64,000 nucleotides of DNA from Atrichornis clamosus (lineage: Eukaryota; Chordata; Aves; Passeriformes; Menuridae). Below the pieces are notes generated by a model. It was not told where the DNA came from, did no database searches, and saw only the letters and a list, made by a program, of their open reading frames with translations. The stretch covers positions 186,001 to 250,000 of the forward strand of contig WBMZ01002658.1 of the NCBI GenBank assembly GCA_013400975.1, given 5' to 3'. Shown here one piece after another: positions 28,001-40,000 of the stretch; position 1 is the stretch's first letter; every line of letters begins with the position of its first letter. Both the position numbers and the translations under genes were made by a program.

Positions 28001-31000
28001 GACTTGACATTTTGTTGCTGAACTTGTTTTGGAGTAACAGTAATCTCATATTTTTTCTATTCTTCAAATACACAGTTAGTGTGGCTTCTGATAATAAAGG
28101 GCTGTGCCTGAATTGTATATTTTACACTTTCCTGAGTTGGGTGTTCTATCCCATTCTAAACAAGTAGATGTCCCTGCTTATTGCACGAGGATCAGACTGG
28201 ATGACCTTTAAAGGTCCCTTTCAACCCAAACCATTCTATTATTCTAAGCAGAGAAACCAACATATAACTGAATTTTGTAGAGGTATTATCTACTCTGCAC
28301 TTCATAAGAATTGTGGTTAAAAACTATTCCGAGTTAATCCTAACATGAATGCTTCAGCAAAGTATTTCTCCTGTGAAAGCAAATTAAGTTACTTTCAAAA
28401 TTCTTTAGATGGTCTCCTGTAGTTTAAAACGGAGTGAACAGAATTGTTGCTCTGCTCTGGAAACAGGAATGACTGCCTACAGCTTTCCATCTACCCCATT
28501 CTGCTGAAGTGTGTAATAGAAAGAATGCACAGATAGAAAATGTTAAACTTTGTAACAATTTCCTGATGCCCTGGAACTCTCTGGTCTTAGTGTAGCAGAA
28601 GATGGTGAATAAAAATTATGTATTGCACCTCTAGCACTGTACTCGTGAAAGGTATGTAGGTAGACTGACTACATTTTCTAATGTATAAATATGCTTCTAG
28701 TTACATGCTGTGTTGCTTTTCATCAGTTGTATCAGTTCTTGATCCTTTTTCTAAGCTAAGTCGGGTTTTTATACAAATTTAGTTACAGTACTCTAGCCTG
28801 TTCTTTTGAATATATGTGACTGGAAGTCAAGAGATTTAATTTTGGTTTCAATTCTAATGCAATTGCATGTTTATGAGTGAACAAGCCATTCCCACTTCCT
28901 CTTCCCCTCCCTCTGCTTACAGAGACAAGGCAGAGGGGAAACATACAAGATAAACTTACTGATCACTCTGATCTACCTTAAAATATTCTCAAAAGAAATT
29001 TGTATCGTGTTTTTCCTTCTATTTTATTTAGGCCACAAGAGACCTTTCCTGACTGTATACCGAAAGATGTAAACAATTCTTGTACAATTCCTGATGTTCA
29101 GTTCTTTGTTAACACGGAGATCTGGGTAGAAGCAGCAAATGCTCTTGGGAAGGCTGAATCTGATCCTCTTGTTCTTGATCCTGTTGACATTGGTAACTAT
29201 GTGCTCCTTAAAGCTCTAATAGAACGTTACTGCTGCTTCTGTGCATATTGCTGAATTTGTATGTTAATGTTTCTTCACTATAAAAATTAATAGTGCAAAA
29301 GTGTTGTTGGCTAGAACTTGAACTGTGCTGGGTAAAGGTAGGGGTGGTGAAAGATTTCATCACAATTCTGATAGCAGGTTTGTGTTGAGTAGTCTACTTC
29401 AGAAAATAGCGTGAAGTAACAGCCATTCCAGCTCCTGAAAGGCTGCAGCACAGTGTGCCAGCTGCTGAAGACATGGTAAAGTACAGCTGTGGACTTGACT
29501 TTAACTTCTTCTCTTCTAGTTAAACCACTGCCTCCACACAATTTATCAGTCAGCTCAGGAATACTACCTACTGTTCTGAAGCTTTCCTGGGAGAATCGGA
29601 TTTCAGATGCTGTGATGAAGCTGAAATTCAATATTCGCTATAGGATCATTGGTGACAGAAACTGGATGGAGGTAATACCACTAATGTCCCTTGCCACGAT
29701 TCTGCTGTAGCCCAGCCATTTGTCAGACTGCAGTTCCCTTGCTGTTGCAGTTCAGAGCATTTGCTTTTATTTCCTTATGTCTTACATGGCCACCCAAGGT
29801 AGTTTATCTGGCCTATTCATGAAGGCTGTGATTTAGGTATTTTTTGGAACAGTCTGAGTACAGTGACCTTTTCTTATCTTTGTGGACTTCTCTGCTGCCC
29901 TCCCCATCAGAGAGCAAGTATGTTTTTTTTTAATGTTATTTTGCACATGCAACATGTAGAACATCCATGAATTTTCATCTTCCCATGCATGTGAAAACAA
30001 GTGATCTAAATGTCATTTAAATCTTGGATAAATACTGTACCATGATGGGATGCTTTTTAGAATTTCCTGTACCTGCAGTTGGGCTGCAACAACCCCAGGC
30101 AGCCCTTCAGCCTTGGGACAGAGTGGCTGGAAACTGCCCAGTAGAAAAGGAGCTGGGGGTGCTGGTGACAGCAGCTGAACATGAGCCACTGTGCACCCAG
30201 GTGGCCAGGAAGGCCAGTGGCATCCTGGCTTGGATCAGCAATAGTGTGGCCAGCAGGGCCAGTGACTGTCCCCCTGGACTCGGCACTGGTGAGGTCACAC
30301 CTTGAATCCTGGCTTTGGGCCCGTCAGTGCAAGAAAGACATTGAAGTACTAGAGGGAGTCCAGGGAAGGGCAGCATAGCTGGTGAAGGGTCTGAAGTTTT
30401 TTCTTTACTTTAAGCCTTCTCTCAGAGCAGCAATACTCCAGCAGAGGCCTGAAAGTATTCTGAATTCTGTGACTTCTTGGAAGGAAGACTGCTTCTGATT
30501 TTACCAAAATACTGTTATTGTACCAGGTAGCATAACACAGCCTCTTGTGACTATTGTGGCATTAGATGCAGAAACTATTTATTAAGATCACCTGTATTGA
30601 AATTTTGAAGAGCACTGGCCTGCCCGATCTGGTCGGCAGTGCCAGGATCTGTGGATATGTTGTCCTTATAGGACAACAGGAAAAGCTTTTTTAACTTGTC
30701 TTGCCCTTTTAACATGTGCGTGAGACCATTGAAATAGTAACTTTTAAATCAACTGAACGTCCTTAGCTATGGTAAAATTTGACTGTTTTGACAATTTTTT
30801 GCCCTCAAGATTAACCTCTTAAGTGTCCTGCATTTGTGTTTAATCTACAGTCATTCCCTTTGCTGGGTTCCTCATATAAAAACCCCTTAGTTGCAAGTGG
30901 GATAACGTGACAGAGTCAGTGTGTGTGTGTGCCTACTCGTGTCTATTAGTAATTTACTTCTGTACACCAAGAATACTTTTCTGGCATTCAGTTGTTCACC

Positions 31001-34000
31001 TAGGATAAACAAAAGAGCTTATGAAAATAACTTATTAGCAAAAATAAATTACTCTAAAACTATTTTTAATTTCACCAAAGAACCACTCTTCTGTATCAGT
31101 GGAAGCAATGATCCTAGACTTCTAACTTCTAGCAATCAATAATTTTGCAATCAATAATCAAGCAGGTAACATTCAAAGTTCTGAAATGTGAAGCAGGATA
31201 TTACAGATCAGTAAGTAGCAGAATTATATGTCAAGAAAGGAGAGAGATACAAACTGATTTTTAAAATAAAAAGAATGAGAGATTGTCCTGAGGTAGCTGC
31301 TTAACTGTTCTGGTGTGTGTATGTTATTATACCTGGTAAAAACACAACTCTAACTGAACCTTCACCAAACAATGTTTGAGAATTGAAGCTTTTGGAAATG
31401 ATAAGGGAGGAAAACTTGTTTGTATTAGGGGTGTGTGTGGTGGAGAGCCTTCTTGGATGACAGCAGTAGTAGCACAGAACTCAGCTTTACAGTATTTTGA
31501 TCAGTGCCTTTAAAATTTGTCCCACATTTTTCAGATTCCTTCTGAAGATACGGCTTCCCCAAGAACTTCATTCAGTGTTCAAGGGCTCAGACCTTACACG
31601 GAGTATGTCTTTTCCATTCGTTGCATGAAGGAAGATGGAGTTGGCTACTGGAGTGACTGGACTGAAGTAAAGGCTGGGATCACTACTGAAGATAGTAAGT
31701 AATGTACAAAGTTAAGTGTGTGAGTACTCAGCAATTTGGCAATGGCCATCTGAAATGATGTATCCTTGTTTGAGCAGCTTGATTATATATGCAACAAAGC
31801 TCTCCTGAGTTACTTTCAGCACTAACTTAACCCCATACATTCCAAGGAGCATGAGAATAGCTTCCCATGAAGCTAGTCTAGAGGTGCTCCCTGAAAACAG
31901 CTGGAGTGGGCGGTAGGGAAGAAGAGCTTTCTTTGCAGAAAACTGTATTCTCAAAGTATTCTGGAAGAGATACAGCCTTTATGCTTGTTTTTTTATTCTG
32001 AAGATTATTCTCTGTCACAATTTATTCTGCCTGTTGGAAAAGGCTTTCTTGGTAGACCAACTGCCTTAGTTTATGAGCCACTTGATGTTGAGACCCATAA
32101 AAGTCATAGGTGAACAAGCATTAACAATTACAAAAGATAACATTTTGGTCATATAGGATGCATAGACTTCTTCACAAACTTAGTAAAACAATGTTATAAA
32201 ATAATGGGCATATGATAAGTGTAGCCTCTTATGTGCCAAAGCATCTAAAGAAAACATTCTGGTTTACTTTTAACTTTTACCAAGGTATTCGTTTTCAATT
32301 CTTTTCCCCTTTGATAGCCTGCAAGATTGGCTTTGTTTCTGGCCTATGCTGATCCTACTCCATATGGAGCCAGTGAATGGACCTTCTGGTTGTGTACTTA
32401 ATATTCAATAGGGAATCTACTCTTACATCCAACTGCTACAAATACTGTAGCAAGCTGTTTAGCTTCTGTGTCAAGCTGATTGTTTTGGGGTTTTTTTAAT
32501 GTGCTTTGGCTTTTCAAGTTTGCACCTTCCTGGTCTTCTTTCTGTAATATCCTGTGTGTTCTGTAGTACCTTTCAAGGCATACTCTTTTCTAAGCAGTCT
32601 GTTTACTGCAGTGTTTCAGTGCCTGTCAAGTTAAACCCATGCAGGTTCTGTTGTTAAAACAGATCAGAAATCCTTCCTTATTTCCCCTGAGTTCGTTTGT
32701 TGTCTTAGATTGGAGCAATAAGGAGATTGTAGTAATTTTTGTTTAAACATAGTGGAATTTGTGTGCATAAATACATTGCTTCAGTTCTGTGCAAAATTTA
32801 CTTTCTCTGGGGAAGATACTGTAAAATACTTCAATATTCTGGTCACTACTTTTCAACTCCTAATTATAGTATGGCTTCATTTTCTGTGTTTTCTATCTCA
32901 GGCTGAGCAATGAGGATTCCAGCACTGCCTGCCTGTTTAGATTGCATTGCTATGTATTCTGCTGTGGTGACTGGCTTTGCAAAAATACTGCTAATATTAA
33001 GTACCTGTGTCTTATTTTAGCCTCAGAACAAAGGTGTTGTCGTAGCAAATGAACATGAGGCAGGTCATGATTCACTCCTGATCTATATTAGGCAAGATGC
33101 GCAATTGCTTCTGTTTCATGTGAATCAAATTGGGGTACTCACGTTAAGTGCTCCCTTTGCCTCAATTCCTAATTCTCCTTCCATCCTAATGTAAAACATA
33201 AAAGGTAAGATGCACACTGTATACTTGGTACTGAGGGGTGTTTGAGGTAAATAGCCAATATACAATTAATATACAATTTGCTATAAAAACTCCAAGAAAA
33301 AATAGTCTTAAAGATTAAAGACATCATTTTGAGATCAGCTTCCTCTTGGGGCTAAGGCCCTCACAAAGGATTGGCCACTTTTTATTGCTTTGTTCAGTAT
33401 AATAGATTGGTTCATTTTACTTGTAATTTGTTGTGGAAATACCACTTTTTTATAGTACAGATGCCAAAATGTACTGTGTGTTGTACAAAAGTACTGCAGT
33501 TCTGTCACCCTTTTAGAATCAAGGAATGTTACTGGCAGGAGAAATTAGTCTCCTTGTTAACTCTTGTGCACTTTCCTTTTTTCAGGTGACTTGATATTGA
33601 GCGGTAGGAACAGTGTTGTAGATACAGACTGTAGCAAGGTTTGCAGGATGCAGATATGCAGGGCTGTGCCTCTGGAGGTAGGCTGCACATTGTAGGTTTG
33701 ATCATGCCTCACTCAGCATTGTCAGCTTGTCTAATCTTGCAGATGCTCAGCATTGTGACTCATTTCTTTTGAAATATGTGCTCTTAAAGCAGACCTGGTG
33801 TTTTGCTTATCCTGTCAGGAAATTTTTCCATGCTGGTGTTTCACTTAATATGTCAAGCATTATTTTCATTGAGAAAGCAAGGAAATGCTTTTTAATATAC
33901 TTTCTTTTTAAGAAAAAGTAAAAATCTAATGATAATCAAAGGATTAATTCAAACAGATTAAATAGAAGTATTTCTACTATTAAGCATTGTTTCTTTCATC

Positions 34001-37000
34001 AGAACCATCTAAAGGACCACCTATATGGAGGGTCATTGATGCATCTCACTCACCAGCTTCCTGGACTGTGCATCTAATGTGGAAGGTAAAGCAAATTGCA
34101 GAAACTGAACATTCTTTTAAAAACATGAGGTTTTAACCCAACAATTTTGAGAGATGGCTGGAGTAGTACAGGTTTTATTGCTATGAGATGTGACTTTAGT
34201 ATTCTTACTATAATAGTTAGTTATGAGAAATTAAAAGTAGAGATGTAAAGGCCATCAGTTAACTGACACACGTGGCACAGATTATACAGAATACACTTTC
34301 AGATTCCTCAATTGTTGTCCTTAAGCAGTCTGTGGATTTAGAACTTCCAGTTGAACAAAGAAACTTTCATGTCATGCCTTGTGCTTAACCTAAAACCTGG
34401 TAATGCTGTCTGGTCAGTGATACCCTAGCTGCAAAATCCATTAGGCCTTGAGACACTGCAGAGGCCAGGCTTCTTAAATACAGCACTGCACGTTTGCTGT
34501 GTCCAGCTGGATGGTTAGTCCAGCTGAGAAGGGGAATGTAATTATGGTCACTCCCCATTCCCTGCTTTCTTTTGGTCCGTAAACTGTCTCATACTTGTCA
34601 TATTAACACCCGTTAAGATGTGGGATTCCTTTAATGTCACTATGTTGGTAAAGTCACATAGTACAGAGGTTTTCATCATCATGTTTTCAATTCTTACAGA
34701 ATAGCTTGTAATAAATGACTAGGTAGTATCATGATCAAAGAAAAACAGTCTTAAAACCAGGAATAACTTTGGGAAGTTACTGCTTTACAGAAATGAGCAC
34801 AGGTTATTTATGCTTTTCCTAAATATATGGGTATTTGATCTTTTTTTGCTGTGCCTCAAAGACAATAAGGGTTACATCACACTGGTTCAGTATCAGCTTA
34901 ATCAAAGATATGTTTCTGACAGGCACTGAAGCCATTTGAAGCCAATGGAGTAATCTTGCAGTATGAAGTGACTGTCAGAGATAAATCATCCCTTTCCAGT
35001 CCACTGAAGAAATACAATGTTACCAGCACCAACCATACATTACAACTGCCGAATGGAACTTACGAAGTTACTGTGATTGCCCGTAACAGAATTGGGGCAT
35101 CTCCTCCATCAGTTTTACTTATTCCAGCAAGTAATTCAAAAGGTTAGTGTCCCAGTGAAGTCTCTGTCAAATAAATCTGCATGGCCTTCCTTATAAGAAA
35201 CCTGCAGTGTTGTAAAACAATGCTTTTTACATGGGCACATAATTAAAGTATTACTAAATGTATCTACAGTCTCATACCTTTATAACTATACTACCATATG
35301 TATATCAAGGAACGTGTGGATTTATATACTCGCAGGGTCACTTGCAGCTATGTATGCTGTTTTGCTGGGATTTGATTCTTAGAGCTATTGTGTACTGTAT
35401 TCCCTGTTGTTTCTTTTCTTAGCACAGTGTCTTTCTTAAAAAAAAATCAAAGGGTTGTTTTATACTTAATGTATATACCATTATGTTCTTTTCATTGTGC
35501 AGTAAGTACGGGCTGGTTTATCCTTACTTCCAGCCTTTTCTTAGACAATCCACACAGTACCAGGACAGGAAGCAAAAGGATTAGTATATAGATAGGTTCA
35601 AGTAAACACCAAGGGACAGCCACTGGTTCTAAAACTATTAGATGAATTAGTTAAGGGTATGATTCAAACAAAGTTGCATTGCAGCCAGGAGGAAGTACTT
35701 AATAAGGTATACATATGTACTATATAATATATATCACAGAATAAGCTGAGTTGGAAGGGTCACAGGAGGATCTCAAAGTCTGACTCGCAGCCCTGCATAG
35801 GTCACAGAGTGCGACCCTGCATAGGTCAAGAGTCACAGAAAGTGTCTGAGAGCATTGTCCAAATGCTTCTTGAACTCTCTCAGGCTTGGTGCTGTGACCA
35901 TTTCCCTGGGGAGCCTCTTCCAGTGCCCAGCCACATTCTGGGTGAAGAACCTTTTCCTGATATCCAACCTAAGCCTCCCCTGACACAACTTCAGATAATT
36001 TCTTTCAGTTCTGTCACTGGTCACCACAGAGAAGAGATCAGTACATGCCCATCCTCCTCATGAGGAAGTTGTAACTGCAGTGTGGTTTCTCCTCAGTCTC
36101 CTCTTCTCCAGAACAGACCAAGTGATCTCAGGCACTCCTCATACAGGTTCCCCTCAAGGCCCTTCACCATCTCCTTTGCCCTTCTTTGGTCACTCTCTAA
36201 CAGTTTAATGTCTTTTTTATATCGAGGCACCCAAAACTGCCCCCAGCACTCGAGGTGAGGCTGCCCCAGCCCAGAGCAGAGCAGGACAATCCCTCCCTTG
36301 CCCAGCTGGCAACGCTGTGCCTGATGCTCCCAGGACACAGTTGGCCCTCCTGGCTGCCAGGGCACTGCTGACTCAGATCCAGCTTGCCATCAACCAGGAC
36401 CTACAGATCTCTTTCCATGGCACTGCTCTCCAGCATCTCATTCCCCAGTCTGTTCATACATCCAGGGTTGCACCGTACCAGGTGCAGAATAAAGCACTTT
36501 TCCCTGTTGAACTTCATATGGTTGGTGATTGCCCAGCCCTCTAATTTGTTGAGATCTTTCTGAAAGGCCTCCCTGCCCTCGAGGGAGTCAACAGCTCCTC
36601 CCAGTTTTGTATCATCTGTGAGCTTAGTTTAGTATCCCTTCCAGTCCTGCCTCTTAAGTCATTTATGAAGATGTTGAAGGACACAGGGCTGAGGATGGAG
36701 CCCTGTGTAATCCCACTAATGACAGGTCCCCAGTCTGATGTCACCCCATTCACTGTAACCCTTTGTGCCCAACCTATGGGCCCGTTGCTCACCCATCACA
36801 TGATGTGTTTGTCCAACCCACACCTGGATAAACATTATATATACTATATATAATGTACACTATACATAAGGTATAAGTACTTAGTAAGGTATTTGAGTGT
36901 TACTGTTTGATACACTTGTAAACTCCCATCCTAAGTCTGATTACTCTCTTGAAATAGACCCTGTTTTTATAAGAAACAAACATAGTGTCTATGAGAATAG

Positions 37001-40000
37001 AGAAGCTGAGTCTAACTTCCAGTTTTTAAGTAGCTTAGTACTGCTTATTTTGGATCTCTGATACAAAGATTCAGGTGCTAACCTCCAAGTTTCAGAAAAT
37101 GGCTTTTGCGTTTACTTAGGTTTTGTCAGATTGACACCATTACAATAACCCAAAAGTGTAAACATTTGCCAGAACAGCTCCTGTCATGAATATCTAGTGA
37201 AAGAACTGTCAGTATTGATCACTTTTCTGTTTTCTTTTATTACAGCTCCTGTGAAGAATCTTAGAACATTACCTAAACATGACAAGTTGTGGGTAGGGTG
37301 GACTGCTCCTAATAGTTACGTTCTTAAATATGTGATCGAATGGTGTCTGGTGTCCAGCAGCTCAGACTGCATCATAGAATGGCAGATTGCACTAGGAGAT
37401 GTTCAAGGAATAGACTTAAAAGGTATATAGCTCATAAATATACATTTAGTTTGTAGGACACTCTAAAAACCTACTTAGTATTCTCAAGATGAGGAACATC
37501 CTCACAGTGATTAGTATTTTATGGTAGGACAGGGGGTTAATGCTGAGGTTTTCAATTAGTTTATCGTGAGTGCATGGAAGTATTTCTATGTTTTTGTCAG
37601 GTATACAACTGTATCTGATATTGCATTTTGAAGCTTACGTAACAGCAAGGGGTTTATCTGCATTTTGGTTTTAGTCTTCCCATTTTTGGAAACCATTAAA
37701 ATAGTGAAGAGCCTGAGTTCCTTCAAAATCAAATTCTCTGATTACTCAGTTCAAATATTGAAACTTGTTGGCTTTACTGTTCTTTTCAGATTATGACCAG
37801 TATCTAAAATCAAATTCCTTTTATTAGGTATAAAGCCATTCAAGTGTTACTTGATAACTGTGTACCCTCTGTATGCTGATGGCCAGGGAAGTGGACAGTC
37901 TGTGCAGGCTTATCTTAAGCAAGATCGTAAGTAAAAATCGTCACCTTGAAATACATACACTGACCTTTTTGACAAAAAGTAGCAAGACCTTTGCTTTACT
38001 GTGGACTATGTAATGAAAAATGGTCTAATACTTGAGGATCACATGACATAATAGATCTATTCCCTGCTGTTAACATGCATTCTGCTTGTTAACAGTATTT
38101 GGGAGCTAACCAATGTCTGTCGCTGGCTCTTTGTTTTTTCAAGCTTTATCAGATAATTTGACATGAATTTATTATTTTATTAGTATAGTAATACTTATAT
38201 GCTGTTTCATTTTAAATTTCAAGTATAAAATCAAGACTGACTTAAGTTCAAGTTTTCATGTGACGTGCTGATTATTCTTTTCATATCTGTTTTTCTGAAA
38301 GTTTCTTTTTTAAAATGTTTGAAGTTCTTAATGTTGTTTGAAAACAGTGCTTCCCAGATGAGTTAGTCAAACTATGTCACTGAAGCTTTTATGCCTTAAC
38401 AGTTCAGTGCTTGCTAATGTGCTGCTTCTGTGGATGCAAGGATGCCAAGCAGAAACTAATCTTCATCTCCTCTTACAGGTCCTTCAAAAGGACCTACCGT
38501 TCAAACAAAAAAAGTAGGAAAAGCTGAAGCTGTTTTGACATGGAACCATCTCACAGTTGATGAACAAAATGGATTTATCCGAAATTATACCATACTTTAC
38601 AAAACTATTGATGGAAATGAAACAGGTATCAGAAAACAGAGGAGTGTTTTGTGGCATTGAAGTGTTTCATCTGTCTCCTTCCTAATATTTCTTCCTGAAA
38701 AAATATACAGAATGAGTTATGGCAGACAACCTCTTTTGATAACATAAAGTTGTCTGAGGCATAATTCTCCTTCATATAGAACAGAAAGTCCCTTGTAAAG
38801 AATTCAGAACATTGTCTATATATAGCAGGGTACTGAGTTTAGTTTCTGAAAGCTGATTTCTGGGTATTGTGCTCCCATATTTCTATCTAAATATATAATG
38901 AGATGGTGGTATACCAAGATGGTGGCAGACCACTCAAGATGTAAAAGAAGTTGACTGCACTTAGCTATGATAAAGTCTTAAAAGGAAATGGGGAGGAGTT
39001 TTTTAATCCTCTTGGAGCTACAGATCAATATAGTACTGATGTAAATCATCTTGTTTGAATTGCATCTTAGTTTTCAGTAGCATGTGTGACCTGTAAGCAT
39101 ACAACAGGGAGCAAGCACTATCAAAACTCATTTTTAGATTTGCTTAAATTGGAAGGGCCAAGTACTTATGGCTATCCTATGTCTTACTGTTTCCTACCAT
39201 GGTTTTTTCTAGTCAGTACTAGCGATTCCCAGATAGTTATGTATTTGGCTTACTAGACACACTTAAGTCTCAACTTTACTACTAGTTTAGTTTGTAGGTG
39301 TATTCTGGGGAAAAAATCTCACAGGAAACTAAATATAGAGAGAGACTAAGTTCAAACCCTTAAGTAGAAACAAATTAATCTCATCATTTTTCATAAAAGT
39401 TTGTAGTCTTTGTTGTATTTTCCATACTGCTAAGCATTCTAGTAATACTATCTTGAACATCTGAAGTCTTAATGTCTTAATGCTGCTGCTTTTGTGGAGA
39501 TGTAGTAAATTGTACAGAAAACTATTATAAATTTCTTGTTCTCTTCAGTTGTGACAGTGGATCCTTCCAAGACAGAGTACACCCTTTCCTCTCTAACAAG
39601 TGACACACTGTATACTGTGCGGATGATGGCATCCACAGATAACGGAAGCAGGAGTGGTCCTGATTTCACATTTACTACACAGAAATTTGGTAAGGCAGAG
39701 TGGTACAATCGGTGGAAGTAGGAAGTAATGTTGCAACAGTACATCAGGGCTCTGTGCAAGATCTGGTAGGAGGGGAAGGTGATTTTATCTTACAAGTTTG
39801 ATGTACAGTCAACTTGCAGTGTGCATGATTTCCAGGTGGCCTGTCTAGTGCTCATTCACCACAAGGTGGTTTAGTCAGGATTTTTCTGATTGTGTAGACA
39901 ACAAGATATCCTTTGCAAGTCTCAGGAATTGCACTTTCTATGTTGTTAATCATGCTGGTTTGGATGTGTTTTGTGTATACTTTATATTACAATACTGTTT

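Larger units (their letters stand above)
35143..37245 (+). other. IL6ST: IL6ST intron after coding exon 8
   Basis: A 2.1 kb intron. It starts with an in-frame TAG (35145-35147) and an AATAAA (35170-35175), discussed as a finding. A CR1 copy of about 1.1 kb fills its middle, flanked on both sides by short AT-rich tracts rich in TATA. Confidence 0.7.

Noticed and set aside
30024..30378. Open frames in the intron after IL6ST coding exon 5
   Set aside because: They overlap a CR1 fragment and have no link to the receptor frame.
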